Shown here: in pieces, positions 9,163 through 17,433 of the stretch
How positions within the stretch are numbered: position 1 is the stretch's first letter
Layout of the letters: each line of letters opens with the position of its first letter
From: Mycobacterium sp. ELW1
GTDB lineage: Bacteria; Actinomycetota; Actinomycetes; Mycobacteriales; Mycobacteriaceae
Direction: 5' to 3'
Assembly (NCBI RefSeq): GCF_008329905.1
Contig: NZ_CP032155.1
Location: forward strand, 4,340,001-4,404,000
DNA: 64,000 bases
The notes under the pieces: generated by a model
The model's database searches: none
What the model saw: only the letters and a program-made list of their open reading frames with translations
What the model was told of the DNA's origin: nothing
Position numbers and translations under genes: made by a program

Positions 9163-10481
9163 CGAAGCTGCGAAACCCTCGGGTGGCTCTGGCCGCCGTG
9201 TTGGTACTGATCCTCGTCGCCGGACTCGTATTCGCCGTTCGCGCATACAATCAGGCGAACGAGACACATGTGGTCGGCTACTTCGACAACAGCACAGCGC
9301 TGTTCCCCGGTGACGACGTACGGATCCTCGGCGTCCCAGTGGGCCGGGTCGAGAAGGTAGAACCGCAACCGGACGGGGTGAAGATCTCCTTCTGGTTCGA
9401 CCGCAAGTACAAGGTTCCCGCTGACGCCAAGGCCGCGATCTTGTCGCCGATGCTGGTTACCGGCCGCGCCATCCAATTGACACCGGTGTATTCGGGTGGA
9501 CCCACCATGAACGGTGGTGCGGTGATCCCGCGGAAGCGCACCGTGGTTCCCGTCGAGTGGGATCAAGTTCGGGTTCAGCTGCAGCGGATCACCGAACTCC
9601 TCAAGCCGACGACGCCCGGCGGGGTCAGCACGCTGGGAGCCTTCATCAACACCGCCGCGGACAACCTGCGCGGTCAGGGCGGCGACATCCACGACACCAT
9701 TGTCAAACTATCCCAAGCAATGTCGGTCCTGGGTGACCACAGCTCGGACATCTTCGCGACCTTCCGCAATCTCTCGGTGTTGGTCACGGCATTGCGGGGC
9801 AGCAGCGATCTGCTCGGTCAGCTGAACCAGAACCTGGCCACCGTCACGGGTCTACTTGCCGACGACCCGACCAAGATCGGTGACGCGTTCGCCGATATGA
9901 ACTCGGTCATCGGGGACGTACGGAGCTTCGTTGACGAGAACGCCGACGCCATCGGCACCACGACTGACAAGTTGGCCTCGATCAGCACTGCACTGAACGA
10001 AAGCCTCGACGACATCAAACAGACACTGCACATTGCGCCATCGACCGTCGCCAACTTCACCAACATCTACGAAGCATCCAACGGCGCCTTCACCGGGGCG
10101 CTTGCGGTCAACAACTTCGCCAACCCAATATCGTTCCTGTGCGGCGCGATTCAGGCCGCGTCGCGTCTGGGCGCTGAGCAAGCATCGAAGCTGTGCGTCC
10201 AATACCTCGCGCCGATCATCAAGAACCGGCAGTACAACTTCCCTCCGATCGGGGAGAACTTCCTGGTCGGCGCGCAGGCGCGGCCCAATGAAGTCACCTA
10301 CAGCGAGGATTGGTTGCGGCCGGACTTCGTGCCGCCGGCAACGACACCCGCACCGCCGCCGACGGCCATACCTCCCCAGGCGCCATTGCCGGCCGAGGCA
10401 GCTCCTTCAACACCCGTGATGTCGACCGACCCGAATGCCGGGCTGACCGGCATGATGACACCACCGGGAGGTGGGTCATGA
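9159..10481 (+). CDS. mceD: MceD, Mce lipid-binding subunit
   Basis: A 440-residue protein. The anchor helix (VALAAVLVLILVAGLVFAV) is followed by the MCE domain (FPGDDVRILGVPVGRVEKVE). The helical domain is long and ends in the typical AIQAASRLGAEQASKLCVQYLAP and QYNFPPIGENFL segments. A Pro/Ala-rich tail follows. The GTG start overlaps the mceC stop and the mceE ATG overlaps this gene's stop, so the operon is translationally coupled throughout. Confidence 0.95.
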   Translation: MTKLRNPRVALAAVLVLILVAGLVFAVRAYNQANETHVVGYFDNSTALFPGDDVRILGVPVGRVEKVEPQPDGVKISFWFDRKYKVPADAKAAILSPMLVTGRAIQLTPVYSGGPTMNGGAVIPRKRTVVPVEWDQVRVQLQRITELLKPTTPGGVSTLGAFINTAADNLRGQGGDIHDTIVKLSQAMSVLGDHSSDIFATFRNLSVLVTALRGSSDLLGQLNQNLATVTGLLADDPTKIGDAFADMNSVIGDVRSFVDENADAIGTTTDKLASISTALNESLDDIKQTLHIAPSTVANFTNIYEASNGAFTGALAVNNFANPISFLCGAIQAASRLGAEQASKLCVQYLAPIIKNRQYNFPPIGENFLVGAQARPNEVTYSEDWLRPDFVPPATTPAPPPTAIPPQAPLPAEAAPSTPVMSTDPNAGLTGMMTPPGGGS

Positions 10482-11617
10482 AATATCGCACAGTGACCAC
10501 CATCGCAGCGACAGTCGCGATCACGGCCAGTACGGCAGGATGCAGTCCCAGCGGCTGGCAGGGTCTGAACTCGTTACCGTTGCCGGGAACGGAGGGCAAC
10601 GGCCCCGGGTCGTTCACCGTCACAGCAGAAATGCCGGACATCAACAACATCCAGCCGAATTCGCGGGTGCGTGTGGGTGACGCGACGGTGGGCCACATCA
10701 CCAGCATCGAGTTGCAAGGCTGGCATGCACGGGTGACCATGCGACTCAACGGCGATGTGAAGCTGCCCGGCAACGCAACCGCGAAAATCGGCCTCACCAG
10801 TATTCTCGGCTCACAGCACATCGAGCTGAGCCCACCGACCGACGCGCCACCGGAAGGGCGACTGCACGAAGGGTCGTTGATCCCGCTGTCGCATTCGAAG
10901 TCGTATCCCACGGTCGAGCAGACGCTCGCCGCAGTGTCAACGGTGCTCAACGGCGGGGGCCTTGGCCAAATTCAGGACATCACCGAAGCATTCAGCACCG
11001 CGTTCCGCGGTCGAGAGCAAGATCTCCGCAACATCATCAGTGAGATCGATCAATTCACAGCCCATCTCAACACCCAGAGCGACGACATCATCGCTGCCGC
11101 CGACAGCCTCAACAAGTTGGCCGGTACCTTCGCGGCCAACCAGCCGGTGCTCGATAAGGCGCTCAAGACGGTCCCCGAAGCGCTGGCGGTGCTCAACAAC
11201 GAGCGGGACAACCTCGTTGAGGCCGCCGATCAGCTCGGCAAATTCGGTGATCTCGTGACCAACACGGTCAACCAGAGCAAAGTGAATCTCGTCAAGGAGC
11301 TCAAGGACATTGGGCCGGTGCTGGAATCGCTGGCGAACGCGGGTCCCAGCATGACGCGCGCCCTGAGCCTCATCCTCACCTTCCCGTTCCCCAACGAGAC
11401 CATCGAAAAGTGGCAACGCGGGGACTACGCCAACATGACAGCCATCGTGGACCTCACGCTGAGCCGGATCGACCAGGGCATCTTCACCGGCACGAGGTGG
11501 GAGGGTGATCTCACCGAGCTGGAGATGCAGTGGGGCCGAACCATCGGCCAGTTCCCCAGCCCGTATACCAAGTCCAACCCGCTGGTTGCGCCGTACCAGT
11601 TCGATCAGGGACCGTGA
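10478..11617 (+). CDS. mceE: MceE, lipoprotein subunit of the Mce transporter
   Basis: A 379-residue protein starting at the ATG that overlaps the mceD stop. The signal peptide ends in a lipobox, TASTAGC, so the mature protein should be lipid-anchored at Cys21 or nearby, as in the LprK/LprN family of MceE proteins. The MCE domain contains RVRVGDATVGHITSIELQGWHA-like residues and is followed by the helical region and a short C-terminus without a proline tail. An upstream in-frame extension exists but would remove the lipobox from the N-terminus, so it is rejected. Confidence 0.95.
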   Translation: MKYRTVTTIAATVAITASTAGCSPSGWQGLNSLPLPGTEGNGPGSFTVTAEMPDINNIQPNSRVRVGDATVGHITSIELQGWHARVTMRLNGDVKLPGNATAKIGLTSILGSQHIELSPPTDAPPEGRLHEGSLIPLSHSKSYPTVEQTLAAVSTVLNGGGLGQIQDITEAFSTAFRGREQDLRNIISEIDQFTAHLNTQSDDIIAAADSLNKLAGTFAANQPVLDKALKTVPEALAVLNNERDNLVEAADQLGKFGDLVTNTVNQSKVNLVKELKDIGPVLESLANAGPSMTRALSLILTFPFPNETIEKWQRGDYANMTAIVDLTLSRIDQGIFTGTRWEGDLTELEMQWGRTIGQFPSPYTKSNPLVAPYQFDQGP

Positions 11618-11618
11618 C

Positions 11619-13088
11619 ATGCATCTGAGCCGACGAATGCTGATCCAGTTGGCGATCTTCACCGTCATCGCGATGACCGCCATCGCTGTCATGGGGCTGT
11701 ACTTCCTGAAACTGCCTGCGAAGTTGTTCGGCGTCGGCCGCTACAGCGTGACGGTGCAACTTCCCGAGACCGGTGGTCTCTACAGCACCGGCAACGTGAC
11801 CTACCGCGGCGTCGAAGTCGGCCGGGTGGAGTCGGTGAACCTCACCGATTCCGGCGTCGATGCGGTGCTGTCGCTGAATTCCAGCATCAAGATCCCCTCC
11901 GATCTCAAAGCCGAAGTGCACAGCCAATCCGCCATCGGTGAGCAGTACGTCGAGTTGATTCCCACCAACGGATCCACCCGGCCGTTGCAGAACGGGGACG
12001 TCATCCCACGGTCAGAGACCTCGATACCACCCGATATCAATTCTCTTCTCGACGAGGCGAATTCCGGCCTGCAAGCGATTCCCCGTGACAACCTGAAGAC
12101 TGCCATCGATGAGTCCTACAAGGCGGTCGGCGGCTTGGGGCCGCAACTGTCGGACATCGTCAAGGGTTCTACGACGCTGGCGATCGACGCCCGCAAGAAT
12201 CTGGACCCGCTGATCAACCTCATCGACAACTCCAAGCCTGTGTTCGACTCACAGGTCCAGACATCGGCGGCAATTCAGGCCTGGGCGTCTCATCTGGCCA
12301 CCGTCACCGCCGATCTGCAGCGCGCCGACAAGTCCGTGGCAGGCTTCATCGATCAGCAGGGAATCATCGTGGCGTCCCAAGAAGCGCGCAAGCTCATGGA
12401 ACGTCTGAAGCCGACCCTGCCCGTCATCATGGCCAACCTTTCCAGCGTGGGGAAGGTGGCGATCAGCTACCAGAACGACATCGAGCAGCTGCTGGTGCTC
12501 TTGCCGCAAGCGGTTGCCGAGGGACAGGGCACCTTCGTCGCCAACGCCAACACCGAGCAGGCGTACCGGGGGGAATACCTGTCGTTCAACCTCAACGTCA
12601 ATCTGCCCCCAGCCTGCACGACCGGTTTCCTGCCGGCTCAGCAGGCCCGCATCCCGAACCTGACCGACCACCCGGATCGAGCACCCGGGGATCTGTATTG
12701 CCGCACCCCGCAGGACTCCCCGTTCAATGTCCGTGGTGCGCGCAACATTCCGTGCGAAACGGTTCCGGGTAAACGGGCCCCCACCGTGAAGCTATGTGAG
12801 AGCGATCAGCAGTACGTGCCGCTCAACGACGGATACAACTGGAAGGGTGACCCCAACGCCACGCTTTCGGGTCAGGACATCCCCCAATTACCGCCAGGAT
12901 CAACGCCACCCAGCCTGGACATGCCGACAGCTCCCCCGCCCACTCCGTTGCTCGGCGTCGCCGAATACGACCCGGCCAACGGAACCTATGTCGGCCCTAA
13001 CGGGCGCCAATACACCCAATCTGATTTGGGCCAGCCGACGAAACAGGACAACACATGGCAGTCAATGCTGTTGCCGCCCGGGTCTTGA
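11619..13088 (+). CDS. mceF: MceF, last Mce lipid-binding subunit
   Basis: A 489-residue protein starting MHLSRRMLIQLAIF, one base after the mceE stop. The anchor helix (about 7-30) is followed by the MCE domain (NVTYRGVEVGRVESVNL). The C-terminus has the MceF-type cysteine-rich block (PACTTGFLPAQQ, DLYCRTPQDSPFNVRGARNIPC) and the ending YVGPNGRQYTQSDL. The start of the DUF732 gene lies inside its last 34 bases. Confidence 0.95.
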   Translation: MHLSRRMLIQLAIFTVIAMTAIAVMGLYFLKLPAKLFGVGRYSVTVQLPETGGLYSTGNVTYRGVEVGRVESVNLTDSGVDAVLSLNSSIKIPSDLKAEVHSQSAIGEQYVELIPTNGSTRPLQNGDVIPRSETSIPPDINSLLDEANSGLQAIPRDNLKTAIDESYKAVGGLGPQLSDIVKGSTTLAIDARKNLDPLINLIDNSKPVFDSQVQTSAAIQAWASHLATVTADLQRADKSVAGFIDQQGIIVASQEARKLMERLKPTLPVIMANLSSVGKVAISYQNDIEQLLVLLPQAVAEGQGTFVANANTEQAYRGEYLSFNLNVNLPPACTTGFLPAQQARIPNLTDHPDRAPGDLYCRTPQDSPFNVRGARNIPCETVPGKRAPTVKLCESDQQYVPLNDGYNWKGDPNATLSGQDIPQLPPGSTPPSLDMPTAPPPTPLLGVAEYDPANGTYVGPNGRQYTQSDLGQPTKQDNTWQSMLLPPGS

Positions 13089-13429
13089 GTATCTTCGGGC
13101 TGATGGTCGCAGGTGGGCTCGGTGGCATGGTTACCGCCCAGCCGGTGCACGCCGACGCCGTCGCCTATCTGGTGAACGTGACGGTCCGGCCGGGGTACGA
13201 CTTTCCCAACGCCGACGCGGCGCTGGCCTACGGCAACGGAATCTGCGCCAAGATCAGCCAGGGCCGAAGCTACTCACAGCTCGTGAGCGAGACAATGTCC
13301 GACTTCGCAACCACCGACGAATACCAGGCCGTCTATCTGATCAATCAGGCCGCCAACGAACTGTGTCCGGAGCTCATCTGGCAACTGCGGCAGTCCGCGG
13401 CGCACTACGTCGGCCAACCTGGGCAATAG
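13055..13429 (+). CDS. Small secreted DUF732 protein at the mce operon tail
   Basis: A 124-residue protein with a cleavable signal peptide that ends near HADAVAYL. The mature part has the DUF732 pattern: GYDFPNADAALAYGNGICAKISQG, a second cysteine in NELCPELIW and short helices. DUF732 proteins are small exported mycobacterial proteins of unknown function. The ATG overlaps mceF by 34 bases; a TTG at 13085 that overlaps the mceF stop is an alternative that still leaves a signal peptide. Coupling to mceF suggests a role with the transporter, for example as a periplasmic accessory, but that is inference. Confidence 0.85.
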   Translation: MAVNAVAARVLSIFGLMVAGGLGGMVTAQPVHADAVAYLVNVTVRPGYDFPNADAALAYGNGICAKISQGRSYSQLVSETMSDFATTDEYQAVYLINQAANELCPELIWQLRQSAAHYVGQPGQ

Positions 13430-13438
13430 GGAGCAACA

Positions 13439-13933
13439 ATGACCGATCGGGTGATGCGGGTAGCCACCCGCGTTGCAGTGGCCGCACTGGTATGCGTGGC
13501 GGCGGCCGCCACCACCGCCACCGCGCGCGCCGATAACTCACGACTGAACAACGGCGTCGTGGCCAACGTCTACACCGTTGCGCATCAGGCCGGCTGCACC
13601 AACAGGGTCAAGAAGAATCCGGCACTGACGCTGGCTGCGCAATGGCAGGCCGTCGACATCCTGAACAATCGGAGCCTCGATGGCGACATCGGCTCGGATG
13701 GTTCGACTCCCCAATCACGAGCGATAGCAGCGGGTTTCGCGGGGACAGTCGCCGAGACTGTCGCGATCAATCCGGCACTTGCCATCAACAACCTTGACGT
13801 GATCAACCAGTGGTACTACAACCCCGCGTACATGGCCATCATGTCGAACTGCGCCAACACCGCGATCGGCGTGTGGTCGGAGAACAGCCTGGACCGTTCG
13901 GTGGTCGTCGCCGTCTACGGCCAGCCTTCATGA
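13439..13933 (+). CDS. Secreted CAP/SCP-like protein at the mce operon tail
   Basis: A 164-residue exported protein. The signal peptide ends at TATARADNSR. The mature sequence resembles short mycobacterial CAP-domain proteins: NPALTLAAQWQAVDILNNR near the start, AETVAINPALA in the middle and a C-terminal WSENSLDRSVVVAVYGQP strand. The classical CAP histidines of the catalytic-like cavity are not obvious, so it is a divergent member. CAP proteins of other organisms bind sterols or lipids, which would fit an Mce partner. It starts nine bases after the DUF732 gene and is probably the last gene of the mce transcript. Confidence 0.8.
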   Translation: MTDRVMRVATRVAVAALVCVAAAATTATARADNSRLNNGVVANVYTVAHQAGCTNRVKKNPALTLAAQWQAVDILNNRSLDGDIGSDGSTPQSRAIAAGFAGTVAETVAINPALAINNLDVINQWYYNPAYMAIMSNCANTAIGVWSENSLDRSVVVAVYGQPS

Positions 13934-13976
13934 GCGTTCCACACCGCTCAGGGATCACTGCCGCAATGGAGGACGG

Positions 13977-14780
13977 ATGACTCAGCTCGTCGCCTATGAT
14001 CCGCGCCGAACAGGGCCAGAACCCGATGCGCCGGTTGCCGCCTACCTGATCTTGGATGACCCGCAGCGACGTAACGCGTTGTCCGACGCCTTGCTCGATC
14101 AGCTGATCGCCGGCCTGCACCGCGCAGTTGCCGATCCCGAGGTACGTGTGATCGTCCTGACATCGTCACACGACACCGTGTTTTCCTCTGGCGGCAACCT
14201 TGACGCGTTCGCCGATACTCGCGCGACCATTGCCAAATACAATGAGCTTGACCGCTTTCCACGCCTGTTCCACACGCTGGCCTCGATCACCAAACCGGTG
14301 GTGTGCGCGGCTAACGGTGACGTCCTCGCGGGATCACTCGGGATCGCATTGGCCTGTGATCTGGTGATCGCCAAACAGTCGATCCGACTGGGCTGCCCCG
14401 AGATCAACGTCGGCGCATTTCCCTTCATGATCTCGGCGCTCATATTTCGAGCGACGGGGCGACTGATCGCCAACGAGCTGATGATGACCGGTCGATTGCT
14501 GTCGGCGGCCGAGGCGCTCGACGCGGGCTTGGTCAACCGCGTGGTGCCCGACGAACAGTTCGACGGGGCCGTGCGCGAGTGGGTTGCCACCATCGCGTCC
14601 AAGTCGCCACTGCTGCTGGGGATGGGCAAGAAGGCCCTAGCCGTGACCCGGGACCTACCCCTCGGTTCGGCGCTGGACTACTTGCAAGCTCAACTGGCCC
14701 TGGCCTTCACCACCGAAGACCTGGCGGAGGGCGTGCGGGCATTCAAGGAGAAGCGCGACCCGCTCTGGCGCAACACGTGA
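13977..14780 (+). CDS. Enoyl-CoA hydratase/isomerase family protein
   Basis: A 267-residue crotonase-fold protein. It has the N-terminal DDPQRRNALS substrate-CoA strand, an oxyanion-hole segment SGGNLDAFADT (usual form AGxDL) and the second oxyanion region GDVLAGSLGIALACDLVIA. At the usual catalytic Glu positions the residues read CPEINVGAFPFMISAL, keeping one Glu. It would hydrate or isomerise an unsaturated acyl-CoA in beta-oxidation. It is the first gene after the mce tail and 44 bases from it, so it may be cotranscribed. In an Atu-type pathway it could fill the AtuE hydratase step, which is inference. Confidence 0.88.
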   Translation: MTQLVAYDPRRTGPEPDAPVAAYLILDDPQRRNALSDALLDQLIAGLHRAVADPEVRVIVLTSSHDTVFSSGGNLDAFADTRATIAKYNELDRFPRLFHTLASITKPVVCAANGDVLAGSLGIALACDLVIAKQSIRLGCPEINVGAFPFMISALIFRATGRLIANELMMTGRLLSAAEALDAGLVNRVVPDEQFDGAVREWVATIASKSPLLLGMGKKALAVTRDLPLGSALDYLQAQLALAFTTEDLAEGVRAFKEKRDPLWRNT

Positions 14781-14827
14781 CTGCCGACGATTCACTATCG
14801 ACGTTTCATAACTAGAGTTCGACGCCG

Positions 14828-15472
14828 ATGCATAATGAATCTCCATACACTTCTGGAGGTGGGATCATCGTCGCCGACCCGTCACGTACGGCCCGGGTGA
14901 CTACCCGCACCCGCGATCCCGAACGCAAGTCCCGGATCCTGGCCGCTGCCGCCGACCTGATCGCCCGTAAGGGGTACCACGCCGTCTCCATCGCCGAGAT
15001 CGGTGCGGCCGCCGGAATCACCGGCTCCGGGGTGTACCGCCACTTCGACAGCAAGTCCGCAGTTCTGGTGGCGCTGTTCGACCAAGCCATCGACGACCTG
15101 CTGCGCGACGAGCACGAGATACTGCAGACCACCGAGGATTTGACCAGCGCACTGGACCGGCTGATCGCCGGCCAGGTCGAATTCGTGGTCAGAGACCGCG
15201 AATTGGCGCAGGTCTACCACAACGAGATCAACAACCTGCCCGAGGACGACCAACGTCGGCTGCGGCGCAAGCAGCGCCTCTATCTCGAGGAGTGGGTCCA
15301 CCTTGTCGACGAGCTGCGGGCCGACCTCAACGACGCCGAGGCGCGCACCGTGGTCCATGCCGCGATCGGCGCCATCCAGTCGGCGCTATTCCACGGTGTG
15401 GGTCTAGCCGAGGACCGCTTGCGGCTGCTGCTCACCCAAGCCGCTCGGGCGGTGCTCAACGTCGCCCGTTGA
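14828..15472 (+). CDS. TetR-family transcriptional regulator
   Basis: A protein of up to 214 residues. The DNA-binding helix-turn-helix covers RILAAAADLIARKGYHAVSIAEIGAAAG and GSGVYRHFDSKSAVLVALFD, followed by a helical ligand domain with a C-terminal helix rich in Ala and Leu. No good ribosome site precedes the ATG; a GTG at 14897 that keeps the whole helix-turn-helix is an alternative start. Position between the importer operon and the catabolic genes makes it the best candidate to control the island, probably with an acyl-CoA or lipid as inducer. Its 3' end overlaps the convergent AveC-like gene by 69 bases. Confidence 0.88.
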   Translation: MHNESPYTSGGGIIVADPSRTARVTTRTRDPERKSRILAAAADLIARKGYHAVSIAEIGAAAGITGSGVYRHFDSKSAVLVALFDQAIDDLLRDEHEILQTTEDLTSALDRLIAGQVEFVVRDRELAQVYHNEINNLPEDDQRRLRRKQRLYLEEWVHLVDELRADLNDAEARTVVHAAIGAIQSALFHGVGLAEDRLRLLLTQAARAVLNVAR

Positions 15473-16276
15473 CTGCTGCACGCCCTCGACCGGGCCCTCC
15501 GGCAGGAACCTGCTAAGCCCGTAGACAGTGAAGGCGCAGAGCAACATCGAGACGATCGTCGCGGCGGCGACCAGTGCATCGCTCGACAGTCCGCCGTCCA
15601 GGTGCAGCGCGATGATGACCGGTGCGCCGAGACCGAAATTCGCGCCGAAGAAGGTGATCGGGAAGACCGCGAAAAGGCTCAGCAGACCCCAACTCGTCGA
15701 GACCTTCCGCCAGATCAGAACCGCCACCAGCGTGAAGAGCACGGTTTGCGTCCCCTCCAGCACACCGATGACAGCCGGGTAGTTCCAGATCCGGCCGACG
15801 AAAGGACCGTAGTAGGTGTAGACGTCGGTTCCGGTCCCGACGACTTCGAACACGGTCGACATCAGCATCTCGGCCCCCCACACGAGGAACAGCCCTCGCC
15901 TGCTCAGCCGTCCTTCGTAGATCAGCCGTCCGATGTAGAGCGGCGCAGCGGCGTAGAGAATGACGTAGCCGCTGTGGGTCCAGATCGGTTGCACCACACC
16001 GAATGCGGAGAAGTGGCTGAATGCCGCACCCGGCGCCCCGTCGGCATGGGCATCGTAGAACCACAGGTCGAACGCGACGTCGTAGAGTGGCTCGGCAAAC
16101 GCAGCCACGGCTGCTGCCAGGCACGCGATCACATAGAACGGTGTTCGCTGTCGCAGACCCATGAGGACGGCAATGGTCAGCATCCCAAGGACGATTCCCC
16201 AACTCGCCCAGGTGAAGATGTTCTGCCAGAGCAAGCTCAGCGGATGTTGCATCACCTCGTCAGACATACGTCCCAT
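15404..16276 (-). CDS. AveC-like (spirocyclase family) integral membrane protein
   Basis: A 290-residue protein with about seven hydrophobic segments. The blocks AEPLYDVAFDLWFYDAHADGAP, SAFGVVQPIWTHSGYVILYA and FEVVGTGTDVYTYYG resemble the family of AveC, the Streptomyces avermectin spirocyclase/dehydratase, which has many uncharacterised mycobacterial homologues. The function outside avermectin synthesis is unknown; a membrane-bound lipid-modifying step is possible. The last 30 residues are polar. It is transcribed towards the TetR gene and overlaps its end. The region upstream contains a GGGGGA-N6-TCCCCC inverted repeat at 16320-16337. Confidence 0.75.
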   Translation of the reverse strand: MGRMSDEVMQHPLSLLWQNIFTWASWGIVLGMLTIAVLMGLRQRTPFYVIACLAAAVAAFAEPLYDVAFDLWFYDAHADGAPGAAFSHFSAFGVVQPIWTHSGYVILYAAAPLYIGRLIYEGRLSRRGLFLVWGAEMLMSTVFEVVGTGTDVYTYYGPFVGRIWNYPAVIGVLEGTQTVLFTLVAVLIWRKVSTSWGLLSLFAVFPITFFGANFGLGAPVIIALHLDGGLSSDALVAAATIVSMLLCAFTVYGLSRFLPEGPVEGVQQSTGDVEHRPSGLGEQQPQAVLG

Positions 16277-16389
16277 GTCGCCAACCTATGGCGCCTGTCG
16301 CAGTCGATCTGCACCACTCGGGGGATTTTTCTCCCCCCACCGGGAAGTGCGGGTAGCCCGTGAGGAAAAGTTAATGCGAGGCTGCGCTG

Positions 16390-17433
16390 GTGTATGTCGA
16401 CACCAATATCGGCGGCACCATCGATGGCACCGGTGGCGCAGACTTCGCAATCCTTGCCGACCAGGTCCGCGCCGCACAACGCGTCGGATTCGACGGTGTG
16501 TGGTCGACCGAGGTCAGCCGGGACCCGTTCCTGCCTTTGGCGATTGCGGCGCAGAATGCGCCGCAGATGCAGGTGGGGACCGCAGTGGCCGTGGCGTTTG
16601 CCCGCAGCCCGATGACGACGGCGGTGGTGGCAAACGATCTGAATACATTCAGCAAGGGCCGTTTCATCCTCGGTGTCGGCTCACAGATCCGGGCGCATGT
16701 CGAACGTCGGTTCAGCATGCCGTGGTCAGCGCCGGCCGAGCGGATGCGCGAGTACGTGCAAGCACTGCGGGCGATTTGGGCAAGCTGGCAGACCGGCGAG
16801 AAGCTGGACTTTCGTGGCGATTTCTACCAACACACCCTGATGACGCCGATGTTCAGTCCCGAGCCCAACCCGTTCGGCACACCAAGGGTGGTGGTGGCGG
16901 CGGTGGGTCCGAAGATGACCGCGGTGTCCGCAGAGGTCGCCGACGGGATGCTCGTTCACGGTTTCACCACGTCCAGATACCTACGGGAGGTGACCATGCC
17001 GACTATCGAGACGGGGCTCAGCATGACCGACCGGCGCCGAGCAGACTTCACCGTCTGCTACCCCGGCCTGGTGGCAACGGCCGGTGACGAGCGAGACTAT
17101 GTCAACGCGCTGGCCCAGGTGCGTCGCCAAATCGCTTTCTACGGCGCCACTCCCGCGTACCGTGCCGTGTTAGATCTGCACGGCTGGGGCGATTTGCATA
17201 CCGAACTGCACCGGCTCTCCAAAGTGGGGGCCTGGACCGATATGACGGCTCTCATCGATGACGAGGTGCTGTCCACCTTCGCCGTAGCCGGTGAGCCCAA
17301 AGATGTTGGGCAGCAGATTGTTCGGCGCTTTGGAGGTTTCGTGGACCGCTTCACTCTCTACACACCGTACGCCCTCGACGAGGCCAGTGAAGCGGCCGTC
17401 GTCGAGGGCATCCGGTCCGCGGGTCAGGCCTGA
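16390..17433 (+). CDS. F420-dependent LLM oxidoreductase (TIGR03617-like)
   Basis: A 347-residue luciferase-like (LLM) TIM-barrel enzyme. Recognisable parts are FDGVWSTEVSRDPFLPLAIAA, the GTAVAVAFARSP strand, the KGRFILGVGSQIRAHVERRFSMPWSAPAERMREYV segment typical of the TIGR03617 group, and PKMTAVSAEVADGMLVHGF. Enzymes of this class use reduced coenzyme F420 to reduce or oxidise a substrate that is unknown here. The GTG start gives the usual length. It converges on the acyl-CoA dehydrogenase gene and overlaps it by ten bases. Confidence 0.88.
   Translation: MYVDTNIGGTIDGTGGADFAILADQVRAAQRVGFDGVWSTEVSRDPFLPLAIAAQNAPQMQVGTAVAVAFARSPMTTAVVANDLNTFSKGRFILGVGSQIRAHVERRFSMPWSAPAERMREYVQALRAIWASWQTGEKLDFRGDFYQHTLMTPMFSPEPNPFGTPRVVVAAVGPKMTAVSAEVADGMLVHGFTTSRYLREVTMPTIETGLSMTDRRRADFTVCYPGLVATAGDERDYVNALAQVRRQIAFYGATPAYRAVLDLHGWGDLHTELHRLSKVGAWTDMTALIDDEVLSTFAVAGEPKDVGQQIVRRFGGFVDRFTLYTPYALDEASEAAVVEGIRSAGQA

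Noticed and set aside
16320..16337. GGGGGA/TCCCCC hairpin as a terminator
   Set aside because: It lies between divergent starts, not after a gene, and has no following U tract; kept only as a possible operator.
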